From: Paramecium sonneborni
Lineage: Eukaryota > Ciliophora > Oligohymenophorea > Peniculida > Parameciidae
Reading direction: 5' to 3'
Assembly: GCA_905182985.1 (NCBI GenBank)
Contig: CAJJDN010000059.1
Location: 277,870 to 341,869, forward strand
DNA length: 64,000 nt
The position numbers were made by a program, and so were the translations under genes. This document shows, piece after piece, positions 41,001 to 53,945 of the stretch (position 1 is the first letter of the stretch; every line of letters starts with the position of its first letter). A model generated the notes under the pieces. The model saw only the letters and a list, made by a program, of their open reading frames with translations, did no database searches and was not told where the DNA came from.

Positions 41001-42629
41001 TCTTTCATATTCTTCACCAAATTAATCCAAATCCTTATTACATTATCCTAAACATTCTTCTAAACGTGGATGATGTAATGCCTCTGTTAATTTCTATTTA
41101 TCTTCTTTCAACTTTTTAGTTAACTCCTCTAAAACTTCATCATTTTTATCTGCTGCTTATGCTTTCTGAATTTCATAATTGTGATGTAATAATTACAACT
41201 CTGTTTTGTATTCATCATTCTTTGTTGCTATTTTCATAAAGAATTATCCAAAATTACTCATTATATCAGTTTATTATTAATCAATCCTTTCATAGTAATC
41301 AATTGCTTATTTCATTAAATCCCTTGCAGATTAATTAAGACCATTTACTTATTGTAGAAAATCTTCTTCTAATATTTATGTTAATTCTTCTTCAGTTTTA
41401 GCTTTAGCATAAAACAATTATTATTTAATCAATTCATATCTTTACATGCAATACTGATGTGTTTTTTTAGTTTCTTCTAATAAATTATTGCAACAATTGT
41501 CAATAGTTTAGGATGCCAATTCATTATATGATTTGGTTTCATCTATCCATTTTTCTACAATAGTTTTAGTTAATGCAGATAATTCAATAGCGTTGAGTTT
41601 TTCTAATAATTATTTTCTTTCTCTAAAAATATCTTTTTATGTTTTCCTAAATTAATGATATAATTAGGTTCTTTCATCAGGATATACATATTATAATTTA
41701 GAAATATCAAGATTGAATTCTTCAACATAATTTTAATGTTTTAAATCTCTCCATCGTTGTTCTTTTTAAATTTGTGTATCATCATACAATTTGAATGTCT
41801 CTTAATGTTATCGATTAACTTCTTGAACATAAACTTAATTCTCTGCTCTCTTGTCTGCCACAATTTTTCGAAACTCTTCTCTAAAAGTCTGAACGTATAA
41901 TAAGAGGTGATACATCCACATGCGCAGTAATTTCAGGTTCTAATTGGAATGCCACATCAATAAGTCCTTCTTAATATCTATTGCAAAATAGTTCTAAGGA
42001 TCTAAATCTTTCTTTTTCTAAATCTTCAAGTCTTTTATCAAGAGTATTAACTTTAATTTCTCTTTTTTCTCTATGTGAATTAACAGTTGAATGGATACTT
42101 TCTACAAATTCAATTTCTCTTTTAAGTAAGGCTTCATCAGTAAGTGTTTGATAATAGTTAGTAATTTATTAATCTGATTCAGAAAAGAAATCTGTAATAT
42201 CTCTTTTAATATCTTTATAAGCTTCGTCTAAATTTTTATTAAGTCTATTGACCCATTTTTCAAATTCATCACAAAATTTAAGATGCTTTTCTCTTCTATT
42301 ATCCTTTTATCTTTCAATAAGTAACTTAATATTATAATTTGATAACTTACTTTTGTTTATTCTCTATAAATAGGTGCAGGATGTTTTGGAAGGGAGGCAA
42401 CTTCAGATTATAATGTATATTCAAACTTTTAAATCTCTTTTTCAAGTCTTGCTTATCTTACAGATTCTTTTCCTGTAGAACTAAGTGTAACTTTAGGCAT
42501 TGAAGAATTTTCAGGTCTTTTATACTCAGAAAGAAGTGCAGCATGTAATTAAGAAGAAGCTTTAAATTAAAAACTAACAGGCTATTCTTCAAGATTTCTT
42601 TATGCAGACCTTGTAAAAGTTGATTTCAT
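38032..42629 (-). CDS. Large coiled-coil protein, CCDC180-like
   Basis: About 1,480 residues with several mini-introns (e.g. near 40690-40720). It starts MKSTFTRSAQRNLEEQ and is Glu/Lys/Gln-rich throughout, with long helical repeats (DEFEKWVNRLNKNLDEAYKD). A Pro/Ala-rich hinge lies near 40380-40480 (KAKPAAPPPIELPNYIPEED) and a basic Gly/Pro patch near 40740-40780. The two-part coiled-coil layout with a long N-terminal helical domain resembles CCDC180 (DUF4455/DUF4456), a ciliary or sperm-tail protein; other ciliary coiled-coil families remain possible. The C-terminus is FKWEQSIASL. I did not check every intron. Confidence 0.65.
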
Positions 42630-43062
42630 TATTAATATAAATAATTTGTTTAGAATTTTTGCTTGTGAATTGTTTTACATAAAAGGATAAATACACACAT
42701 TCAGATGATAATACAATAATATCAAGTCTATACTTATCTTAATAATCAAAACATGATATCTAAATATTCGTAACATGAATACAATCTAGACATCATTTCT
42801 AAGAAAATCATAAAATTAATTATTGTTTTAAATGGTAATAGATTTAGTTTGTATAGATTCAAATGAAATAGATTGTTATTTTTAATAACAAAGAAAATAG
42901 ACTAATTATATAAAGAATTAGAGTTTTCTTTAACAAATTCTATCATAATATATATTAGAAATCTAATTAATAATTTAATATAAACATACAATATTTATTA
43001 ATATATATTATCATATTAAAACAGAAAATAATTAATCAAAAAAAAGATATTAATTAATATTA
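42630..43062. promoter_or_regulatory. Divergent intergenic region (433 bp)
   Basis: Separates the starts of the CCDC180-like gene (minus) and the porin gene (plus). Very AT-rich, with several TTAATATTAAT-like runs close to the porin start. No ORF with recognisable content and no RNA gene seen. Confidence 0.45.
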
Positions 43063-44040
43063 ATGGCTACCCCATAATCTTTGTCACCATCACCATTATA
43101 ATCTTTGGGCGATTTCAGTGTTAAAAAGCTAGTAGATGATGATTTCTCAACAGGAAAAGCTACTTTAAAAGTCAAAGCTTAAGCTAATGGTGGAGGCAGT
43201 GCTAATTACAAAGGCACCTTAGACATTAATTCATCTTTGGCTCCAGGTTAAGAAACAAAGTTTTAAATGCCATACAAGAATTAATATTTTTGGTTTGCCA
43301 CTAGAAGAGAAGAAACCAAGTTTCATATTGATTTTGGCAAATTTAATATCATAAAATAATAAAATTTATTTGCCAATGTCTAATTTTATAATAGTTCAAA
43401 AAAATCAACTATTAGAGTTGGATCAGTTTATGAAGGATAAAAATGCTTAAGTCATGCAAGTAATATAATTATTTATAAATTAAATTAGGATTGGAATGGT
43501 TAAATTAAGACAAAATTAATTTCTTACTTAGATCATAAGTTAGAAATAATAATTGGCTTTATGTAATAGCTAGTAAAGCATGTCTATCTAAATAATAATT
43601 TGATAAGTTAGATTTCTTGATAGGATACTAGACAAAAAATTATGATATTTTCTTTAGACATGTAACAAATGAAAGTCATCCTTCTTTTCCAATTATAAGC
43701 AATTTTGGAATTGGAAGATTCTATTTTGATACTGTTTACAGAAAGAATTCCAATCAATATGGATTTGAATTAGAAGCTAAACCACTTAGTGTAGAAGCAG
43801 TTCGTTTAGCTGCATCAACTAAAGTTTAAGGAGCTGATGTTAAAGCAAGAGTAAATGTATTTAATAAAACTCTTGGAATTTCTGCTAAAGGAAAATTCAA
43901 TAATACGTATATATACTCATTTATATTTAATTAGATTCTCATGGACATTAGCAACTGAAGTACCAATTGATGGATAAGCACCTAAAAAATGTGGATGTCT
44001 TCCAGTTCCTATTGGATTAACTTTAGAAACAACAATATGA
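43063..44040 (+). CDS. VDAC-like mitochondrial porin
   Basis: Starts with a Pro/Ser-rich leader, then LGDFSVKKLVDDDFSTGKAT, the N-terminal pattern of eukaryotic VDAC (porin_3), followed by alternating beta-strand sequence (FDTVYRKNSNQYGFELEAKP, VRLAASTKVQGADVKARVNV). It ends VPIGLTLETTI. VDAC forms the 19-strand beta-barrel for metabolites in the outer mitochondrial membrane. Introns are present near 43460-43490 and 43907-43936. The junction near 43450-43500 is uncertain, because the usual splice leads into a frame that differs from the downstream barrel. Confidence 0.7.
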
Positions 44041-44123
44041 GATTAATCATAAATAAATATTATCCAAATTCAATATTAATGTTGTATACTAATTAAATAC
44101 ATAATCTAACACAGATCAATTTC

Positions 44124-44406
44124 ATGACGGCTTAAATATAATAAAAGAAATTTTATTTCGAAGCTTTAAAATTTTATTACTTAAACATTATCTTGCATTA
44201 TCAACTTGATTAAGTGAAGAATGACATAAAAAATATGAAGATTAAGTGTGAAGAATTCAATAAAAAAAAAAGAAGGAAAAATTCTGAAATTATAAAACCA
44301 CATGCTTGCTAACATTGTCAAAAAACTTATGCGTATTAATTATTTGATTATTCTTAGAACATATGCAGCAAAATATAAACACATTAAAATTAAACATAGA
44401 GAATGA
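44124..44406 (+). CDS. Mini C2H2 zinc-finger protein (85 aa)
   Basis: Two exons joined by a 25-nt GTA...TAG intron (44330-44354); the spliced length is a multiple of three. Start MTAQIQQKKFYFEALKFYY. A basic segment (FNKKKRRKNSEIIKP) leads to one C2H2 finger split by the intron: C-x2-C-x12-H-x4-H, reading HACQHCQKTYA then TYAAKYKHIKIKHRE at the very end. Splicing creates the finger, which argues strongly that this is a gene and not chance. DNA or RNA binding is inferred from the finger and basic stretch. The start could be the Met at 44235 instead. Confidence 0.65.
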
Positions 44407-44444
44407 TAATACTAATCAATATTATATTTAAACAAAAATAATTC

Positions 44445-47400
44445 TCATTATTTTTATTCTTATTCTTATTCTGATTATTATTATTATTAATGATAAAAAT
44501 ATTCCACAATTTATTCATTCTGATAACCCTACAATATCATATATTAACATTGTTGTTCATATGATAATTAAGTATAATTTATTGAATAATATTCGATTAA
44601 TCTCATTTATTCTTCCTGACTGAGAGAATCGAGATATTATTATTATTCATAAAGATACATATGTTATTATTATTCTATTATAACACTTTCAGTTATTTAT
44701 TGATGATCTTCTATGGTCATCCCATGTTCTTTCTAAAATTCTTTCTAATCTTCTTCATAATCCATTTGATCTACTAATTCTTCATCTGAATCACTATTCA
44801 ATCCTCCTTCAAGAACCTTTTTTTTATTAATCTTTTTTTTTAATTAATGAACATCTTCAAAATATTAATCTAACCTTAACTTCAACTTTTATTTTCCCTA
44901 TCTAATAGTCTAAAGAGGTTATAATGATTTTATTATTTCTTTGTTAGGATTTAATAATAATGCTAACTAAAATTTCTTTAAAACATCTTCTTTTGAATAT
45001 TTCTATTACCAATCATTAACATTCATCACTGCTTATCCAATTAAATAATGCATTAAAGATTATAATTTTGGATTGTGTATTTACTATTATTATACAAAAG
45101 AAACAAATTTCTTTAAAGTATTTATATCTTTGTTCTTACTTACTTAATGATATGATCTAATAATTTAACCCCAAATAATTATAGGATCACTATTTTAAAT
45201 ATATTTATTTGTAATATCTAACCATTTTTCTAATTCCTAATATTTTTCAGTTGCTACATGATAGTGTATATATATCGATAAACTATTTGGATTAAATGTA
45301 CCTTAATTTGCAAACTACAATTATATAAAATACTTTTACTTCGTCAGCAATTTCTTATAAATTTGTAAGTGTTTCACCAATTGATTCAATGTCATCTAAC
45401 TTTTTTAAATAACAACCATAATGTAGCATATTGTATATGAATCTTGCTTTCTTTAGCTTTTCATCTTTTGGTAAATATTGTTATGCATATAAACAATAAT
45501 TCTACATTATCTAACCTAATATATTTTCCATTCCTTAAGAACCTCTATCAAAATACAATTAAGTTAAGATTGGCTAATTAATTAATATTTAATATTACTA
45601 TTAAAAATAAAGCTATTTTTTTCCATTAAATTTAATCTTCAAATTTTTCAAGATAATTATCTTTATATTATAATATAAGCTAATTTGCATTCTTTTTATC
45701 ATGCAAATTCTTTTAAATCAATGATTTAATCCAATACTTATCTTTATCAATATTATATTATTTTGCTATTTAATCTAACAATCCTTCAGTTGATATTTAT
45801 TACTCAATATCACATAATAATTTAACTAAGAATTTAGCTATCAATTTATCAGCATAAGGTAAAATCTTAAATTTTATAATTTTTAGTATCAAAGGTAATC
45901 TAGATGTATTTCTAGATCTCTCTAAAACTAATTCATTTATAATTGTATTTAACCACAAAGTGGCTTGATTGGTTTTTCTAAAATCTAAAATTTCTTATTG
46001 AATATATTTTTACTCATAAAATGTCATGTGAATTTTGTTAAGAATTTCACGATATACTTTTTTTAAGGGATTGTGAAATATACATAATTACAAATGAGTT
46101 ATAGCCTATTACCAATTACCTTAATAAATTAATTCCATAAATTGTAATTTATGTTTTAATTCATCTGTTATTTTTGTGTTTTTATCCATTAACTAATCAA
46201 TATAATTAATCAATTAAGCTTCATTAAGTTCTTTCAATTTTAAACATTATTATTAAAATTTGGCAACAAACAAATAATAATCTTTATGAGAATTATCCTT
46301 TAAATAAATTGTTCTTGTATAATGATACCATTTATTTACAAAACTCATAAATAAAACATCAAAATTAAAAATATTTGTAGCTTATCTCAACTTAATAATA
46401 TTTTTAACCAACATATCAAATGCATCATTAATGATTATAATCAATTCTTATAAATTAGATACTTTATCAATACATAATGTTAATAAATGAATTAAATATT
46501 TTAATTTTGCAGCCCATTAAATATGATTATTATTAGAACTTTCAAATTAATTCATTTATTAAATAACTTAATACATTTCTTCTTTAATAACCTTAATAGT
46601 ACTATATTTTATATAAATCTTTTCTAATTCTGTAGTATTCTATAGATAAGGAATTTCACAATATAAAATTCCCAAATATTCTGATGGAAATTACTAAAGC
46701 AATTACTTAAATTTTTCATCATGAAGGATGGCTTCACTTGTAATTGTATATCCCAAATAGAGATTTCTAAATATGATACTTAAAATATTTTAAATTGGTG
46801 TATTCTAAAGAGTTGATACATAGTCTAAATATGAAGATATTGCTTAAGTTAACTGATTTTAATAACAATGTAATGAATCTAACTATTTTACTTTATTGCA
46901 ATCTGAAATTTCAATATTATAATTTTATTAAAGATAAATAAATAAAATTATAGATAATGCCAAATAAGCAAAGGCTGATGTTGTAGGTTCTACCTCTATG
47001 CATTTTTAGAGAGTTTAAAAGGCAAATTCGTAATTTTATCTACCTATATAGAGCAATCCTAACTAATAAAGAGCTGCTTAACATTTTTTATTGCATTCTA
47101 GAGCTTTTATAATAAATGCTGGATTTTTTCTGATTTATGCCGCTATACAATACAAACTATCACATTTTGGAAATAAAGATAAACATAATTCTAAATATTT
47201 ACTATTATCTAGATTAAGTCTACACCTAGTTAATAATAACGATTGTAAATTATTTTTCACAATTAATTATTTTTTATCTTATCCATTTAAAATACTCCTT
47301 ATATGTTAAAATGTTTCTTATAAATCGAATTAATCTTCGATTTCAATCTAACATAATAACTTTATCACATTTTAAGAGTATTGTAAGCTTTAGCTAAAAT

Positions 47401-50153
47401 ATTAAGGATCGTAATAAATTCCTAATAAATAAAAAAATTCTCTTAAACATTCACAAGCATAAACATTTAATTATAATTATGATTAAATTAAATTAAACAA
47501 ACTTAAATATTTTTAAGCTAATTATTAAACTCCATCAGTTCCATAAACTAATTGATTTTTTAATTATTAGACTGCTATTTCAAAAACAAAACATAAATAG
47601 CTCTTTATTAAGATTTGTACTTCTTAATCATCAAAATTATGAATTGACATCAGCAATCCTTAAATCATTCTTTCTTAACTAAAATAATCTTATTATCCAT
47701 ATAATTATAATTAAGCACATTCAAAATTATGTAATATCAAAAGTTTTGAATATTGCTAATTTATTTTTTTGGTTTTATATGTACTTACCCATCTACTTTA
47801 GATTTATATTTAATTAAATAATTAAGTAAATTTAATTAATTTTCCTTTATTTGTTGTATCATCACATTTAATTGTTAAATATTTATCTAATTCAGATATT
47901 TAATTTTTATTTTCATTTTACAACAATTCTTCAGCTTTTTCTAAACTTTTTAAAGCTGATCCTTATAATCCAAGTATCTTTTTTAATTCAGCTAATTTCA
48001 TTTCTAATTTAAATAATTTAAGATATTTTTCATCCTAAAAGTATTATTCAGTTAAAACAATCATTCCTTAATTTACTAAATAATTTGAAGAGAATACAGG
48101 ATAATCAGATAAATATAGATTATCATTTTGATTAATAAAGTAAGGAATGGAGAAATCTCCTTAATCGAATTTCTTTTCATAATACAACTTATAAGTTTTT
48201 TCAACATTAAAATGAAATTAATCAGCTGCTTTTTATAAAATATCATGAGCTTTACCAAATTAAACATTCTGCATTAAATGTTATCCTATAGTGAAACTTA
48301 ACCAATAAACATTTTAAAATTATTATAACTTATAAATATTTATTGCAAATTCTAATGCCTTATCTTTTTATTTTAATTTATTTAAAACAAACATGATAAT
48401 CTAATTTAAATGATAATTTGTTTAACAATAATTAAAAGCTCTATATAGATGTTCTAAAGATTCTACATATTATTTTTCATAGAAAGATAACATACCAAGT
48501 GCCAAACTAGCTTCATAATCATCACCTTATACTTTTTCAAAATAAGTTTTAGCTTCACTTATTTGTTTATTTATTAATTTTAATGTTCCAATTCTTTTAA
48601 AAATGATTTATTCAATCTTAGGAGGAGCAGGAAGATATTTTTAATATTTATCTATCAAATCTGATTATGAAATCTTATTTTCTGAGAATTTTAGCCAATC
48701 ATAATTGATTTGAACTTTGAGATTTTATGGATCATCTGATAAAATTTTTTCAAATATTAGTTGCATTGATAATTCTTCATCATAATGTCTAATTAATGAA
48801 ACTAATTTCATTTGATAATCAAAATATTTTTCATAAGTTTCAAGAGAATAGGCTTTGTTTTTAATTCTTATTTTTAATAAATTTTTCATTTCCATAAGTT
48901 CCATTGGATCTGCTAGAATCTCATATCCAAGATTAGCACCTACTTCTTCCAAAACAGAAACATCGAACTCAAAGTTCTTTAATTATTTCATTTTTTTATT
49001 AAAATCAACCATTAAAGTATTAGCTAATTATGAATTATCTTTATTTCCACTTTTAAATAATTATGCAACTTTAAGAGGCAATTCTAAAATTGTATAATCT
49101 TTATCTTTTTCAATAATATCAAAGTTTTTTTATTAAAGTAATTTATCAATGACAGATAAAAATTAATCCCCACTTTATTATACTATCTAAGAAGCATAAA
49201 TTCTCATAAAGGCTAAGAATGCTTATGCTTTCAATATTGTTTTATTATATTATTCTTCATCAAATGTAATATAATTAAAAAATGTTAAACCTTAATTGTC
49301 ATCACTCAATAAAATTATGCATTCCTCTAATAAGAATTTAATTTTAAAATCAAGAAAGCAGTGACAATACCTTAAGACTTAATCTAATAAAAAGCAACTT
49401 GATGGAAGCAATTCTAACCATTCAAATAATACAATATAATGTTCTTTTGAAATTGCAAGTCCAAAAATGATATCTCTAAATTCTAAAGGGAATTTAGATA
49501 CTACTTTTCTAGAGATGATTTCAATGATTTCGAAATTAGGGATTTGATTAGATATTTTATGTGAAAATTAAGAGATTATGGAATTAAAAGATTTTGGTTA
49601 AGTAACATCAATTAATCTTAGATCAATAATTAATGGAATATAAAATTTGGCTACTTTATATACTTATTCAGCTGAGCCATGTTTTAATAATTCTTAAAAG
49701 TGTATATCTAACATTTTCCTTTCTTAATTTTCATGTAAAATTTCACAATATCCTACAGTAGCATCCATTGCTTTTCCAATATCAGTTTTTTTGCTAAATA
49801 GAGCATAATATAATACTAAATTGTAATTAATTTTTATCCATATTCAATTGCTTTTTCTTTATTTTTTATATCATCCTTATTCAATTTAAAAAGTGCATTC
49901 AATATTTTAGGATCTTCTGGTCTTTTATCAAGTGTATAGAGATAGAATTCTTCTGCCTTTTTGTAATTTTTGAGTTTTTAAAAACATAATCCACTCAACA
50001 TATTGTACTCAATATTTTTTTCTATAAATAAGAATATAAAGAAATACAATCCTTCAAAAGTAATAGATCTAAATACTCATCATAAGCTTCTTTGTATTTT
50101 TCTTATTTAATTAAAGATAATGCTTTTTAGTATAATTCTTTTTATCTATCCAT
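44445..50153 (-). CDS. Large TPR superhelix protein, acidic/Gln-rich C-terminus
   Basis: About 1,880 residues with introns including one of 32 nt near 47762-47793. It starts MDRQKELYQKALSLIKQEKY, a TPR helix pair, followed by further TPR units (LKNYKKAEEFYLYTLDKRPED, EASLALGMLSFYEKQYVESL, CQAALYQLGLLYIGRQNYEF). The C-terminal ~120 residues are basic, then acidic (GGLNSDSDEELVDQMDYEED), then Gln-rich with TAA codons. A TPR protein of the SKI3/TTC37 kind is one candidate, but I cannot establish orthology. It begins 36 bp after the stop of the PH-START-ORD gene, same strand. Confidence 0.75.
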
Positions 50154-50189
50154 ATATTAAACTTTATATTAAAAAATACAATAAAAAAC

Positions 50190-52852
50190 TCAGTGTTTCT
50201 TACCTGTAAGTTTTTCTCTCCATTTTCTATCATTTCTTTACTTGATTTCATACATTTCCTTAGTTCTTTGAGAGTTATTGAAGTCTCTTAATTTCCAATA
50301 AAGAATATCTAATCTAAAATTTGAATCTGATGGTAAAGGACAAGGATGATTGACCATAGCATGAGGATTCATTTCAAAAGTATCAAATAATTTAATTCCA
50401 TCAAATTCAACCATTTAATTCCAAATACCATTTATAGAAAAATACTAAAATATTTAATAAATAAATTAATTACTCTTTATTCAACATCTTTATCAAAATC
50501 AATTCCAGAATATTTAGCATATCCTTCTTTTTTATATTTATTTAATACTCCAGGTTTAACTTTGTATAAATAACCAATAAATTGATCTTATAATAAATCT
50601 TTTTTATTGAATACATTCTTACTACCTGGATTAAATGCCATATCAGCAATTAAATTATTTTCCTGAAATATATATTATTATAAATACTAAATCTATTGTA
50701 TAAGATCTCCCATTAATATTAAAAACTCTAGTTCCAAATGCAGTTCCTGTTAATACTCCTGGACATTAGATAAAGATCTACTTTGAACGTGTATTATGAT
50801 AAGTAACTCTAATATATCCAATATTTTTTCCTGTAACACTATTTGCATGCATACTAGCTGCTGATTCAATATGTCCATCAATATCATAACCCCTACCTTT
50901 TAATTAAAAAGCACTTATTGGAGGATGATGACTAACCTATTCAGCATAAACAGGACATCCATTAATAAAACCTTAATAAGTTTCTCCCAAAATAGGGTTA
51001 AATGGTTTCTCTAAAGACATATACATAATTATTGAACCTATGAATATAATGTAATAATACTGCATCCAAATGCTATTGTGTATTTCATCTATTCTATTAT
51101 GTTATCTATTTTTGCTGCTTTTTCTAATATCTATGGAGCAAATGTAAATGAATAACAAAATCTTTCTAAATTTGATCTGCTCTCAAAAACTTCTACAGGT
51201 AATGAAATATTCAGAATTGATTTACCAGATAATAGATTAGATCCTATTGATTTTAACATAAATTTTATGACTCTCTTCTAAGCCTCTATTTTCTTCTAAC
51301 TATAAAATATCATTCCACCATGTTTCATATCTCTTTTCCAATCCTATCTTAAAAAATAATGACCACCATCTATTTATGTTATATATTCATCTTTAACCAT
51401 CTAAGGTCCAGTCACATATTTATGAGTTATACAATTTGCAGTATAAACATAAGAACCTTACTCAATATTTTTTATCATTTATTTCACTTATGCTATCTCC
51501 TTTTCTGATAATTATGGCAATGTCTATTATATAAAATCACTTGGAGTGTAATTACTTAAATCAGCATCCTCTATATCTTTATTATATTATTAAATCTCAT
51601 TAATTTCCTTCTGATTTTCTATTATTAATGGAGTTGTTTCTGGAATTGTTGCTATTATTGGAAGCTAATCCAAAGTTATATTCTAAGTTTCAGTTATTTA
51701 ATCAGATTTGAATTATTTATCATTTGCCACTGTTACAGATGTAGATTAGTAAATTTCTTATTTATATTCCTACTACTATTATTATGGACTATTATCATAT
51801 TATTACTAAAATCCATTATTAATCTAAGACAATTATTATGGTGAAGTAGATTATTATTATTATTATTATTATTAAATATTAGATGATATTTCTTGATCAA
51901 TTATTATCACTTCTTTTTGTTTATTTATTTTAGTGCTTTTTAAAACCTATAATAGAGGAGATTGTATTGTATCTTAAACTGCAGTGTAGGTCTTTAAAAA
52001 TTATTAAAAATGTGAAAGTTCACTTTTATACCATTAAGTTATTGCACAATCTTAATTTACAGATGACAAACCACCATTTGTCATTTCTGACTCAATCCTT
52101 ACTAAAATATTATTTTCATTCTTAACTATCTCTGTAAGTTAGTAATTAATTTCACCTCTTATAACTTTCATGTATGGTGGAGCATCTTCATTTTCAATTG
52201 ATTTATCCACTATTAATATATCATCTCCTCTATATGTAACATATCTTAGATAAACAAAATCTCGAGGTAAATATAATAAACCATATGGTTTATGTCTTTC
52301 ATATATTATTCCACAATTCTCACTTTACATAACATTTAACAATTTAGTTTCATTTGGATTTATTACAGCATTCCATTTTTTTACAAAATCTATCTCAGCT
52401 AAACATTAGAAAACCTTCTCGATGTCTCCATCAAATATGGTTAGTGTTGATCTAAAACAAAGTGGATTTCCTTAGTCCTTCAGTATTTGAACTCCATCTT
52501 TAGAAAAAACTTATGTGAATTATTTAGTTGATTAGTCAAAATAATCAGAATTAAATTTTCCCTCCTCAAATAAAACCTAATATACTTATGGATATTTCAA
52601 TTCATTTTTAATTTCTTTTATTTCATTTGTCTATTGAATCAATGCCTATTATTATATTTTCTGTTATGATTCTTACTGTAGCAATTATTAATTTAACAAT
52701 TCTTATTATTATCTTTGATGTTCAGCTCTCTACTATTATAGTAATTATTCTTATTATAATCTAAATTATTCCTCTTAAATTTTTTATTATTATTATAATA
52801 ACTACTACTATTATTAATAATATTATTATTGTTATTATTATTCTTATAATTA

Positions 52853-52890
<38 letters not shown>

Positions 52891-53936
52891 ATTATTGTTA
52901 TTATTGTTATTATTATTGTTATTATTATTAATATTGTTATTATTATTATTGTTATGGTTATTACTGCTAATATTGTTGTTGTTAATTAGAGATAACAGAT
53001 GACTATATTTATTATTATTAGATATATTAGGGCTACTGTTATTATTTGGCAAGAGATTCATCTTATAGTATTAATTAATTAGCATTGATTTGTTGCTAAG
53101 TATTTTAAGAAAGATTCAATTATTTTTATTGTTATTATTATATTTGGATTGCCTTAATATCAGATTCATTTATTTATTTAGTGATTTTTAGATTTGTAGT
53201 TTATTTTTGTGGAATAATTTCTGATTAAGTGACTAACCTCATATCTTATCTTGTTGTAATGAAAGATTACTGAGTAGTTTAGGTTCTGGGTTAATTATAA
53301 TCATTAGATTCAAGTAATATACTTCCCCTCATAATATGATCTTTAAACTGAGATATTGTTTTAAGTGCCTAAATCACTTTGTCATAAAGTGTTTTATCAT
53401 CTGATCCACAAACTAATGTTTTGTAATAGCCATGACCATCAGAATTGGCTATAATCACAAAGCGATAACGTTTATCTTTAAATTCTTATGGTTAAACAGT
53501 GTAGTATTCAAGGTATATAATTCTTGGTTTCTTTTTGCTATTCTTTTTTCTCAGAATTTCAAAGGTTCTTAATTTAGAATCAATCTTAAACTCTTTTTAT
53601 TTCCAATTTTTGAACACTTTAGTTCTAACATCAATACTTCCTTTTATTTCTCCTATTGCTGTCGGAATCATGTTTGCCTAATATAAATAAAGTACATATT
53701 ACATATGCATATCCTTTGATAATATCCATAAACATCTATTTTTATGCTTGCTTATTTAATTTCATCAAAGCTTGACACTCTTCAAGTTCTAAGGAATGAA
53801 AAACAGACGTGTCGATTTCTTAGCTATTAATACACTCTAAAAGAAGTTCAAGTTTATGAAACATTTTTATTGGTAACTTCTTTTACTCTTAGAGAAACTT
53901 AAATGAGTTTTCAGCTTCGTTTAAATCAAAATCCAT
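50190..53936 (-). CDS. PH - polyQ - START - oxysterol-binding (ORD) fusion
   Basis: About 1,200 residues. Exon 1 starts MDFDLNEAENSFKFLQE; a 25-nt intron joins it to a PH-like domain (KGSIDVRTKVFKNWKQKEFK ... DKVIQALKTISQ). The same frame runs through a long TAA/CAA polyglutamine into a Gln-rich coiled coil and a START domain (TLTIFDGDIEKVFQCLAEID, YLPRDFVYLRYVTYRGDDIL). A Gln/Ser linker leads to a full OSBP-related lipid-transfer domain with LEKPFNPILGETY, the EQVSHHPP signature and the RNDRKWREK C-terminus. PH targets phosphoinositides, START and ORD carry lipids; together this suggests membrane-contact lipid exchange. The poly-Asn ORF inside (52693-53061) is a wrong-frame shadow. Confidence 0.88.
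52760..52985 (-). repeat. TAA/CAA trinucleotide tract encoding polyglutamine
   Basis: About 225 bp of ATT/GTT on the plus strand, i.e. AAT/AAC/TAA repeats on the minus strand. The PH and START parts of the surrounding gene are in the same phase, and in that phase the tract reads almost only TAA and CAA, so Gln. It is open in other frames as Asn, which misleads ORF finders. Confidence 0.85.
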
Positions 53937-53945
53937 AATATTATT

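Noticed and set aside
52693..53061. Stand-alone Asn-rich protein (MNLLPNN...).
   Set aside because: Wrong phase of a repeat; the PH and START exons are in the Gln phase.
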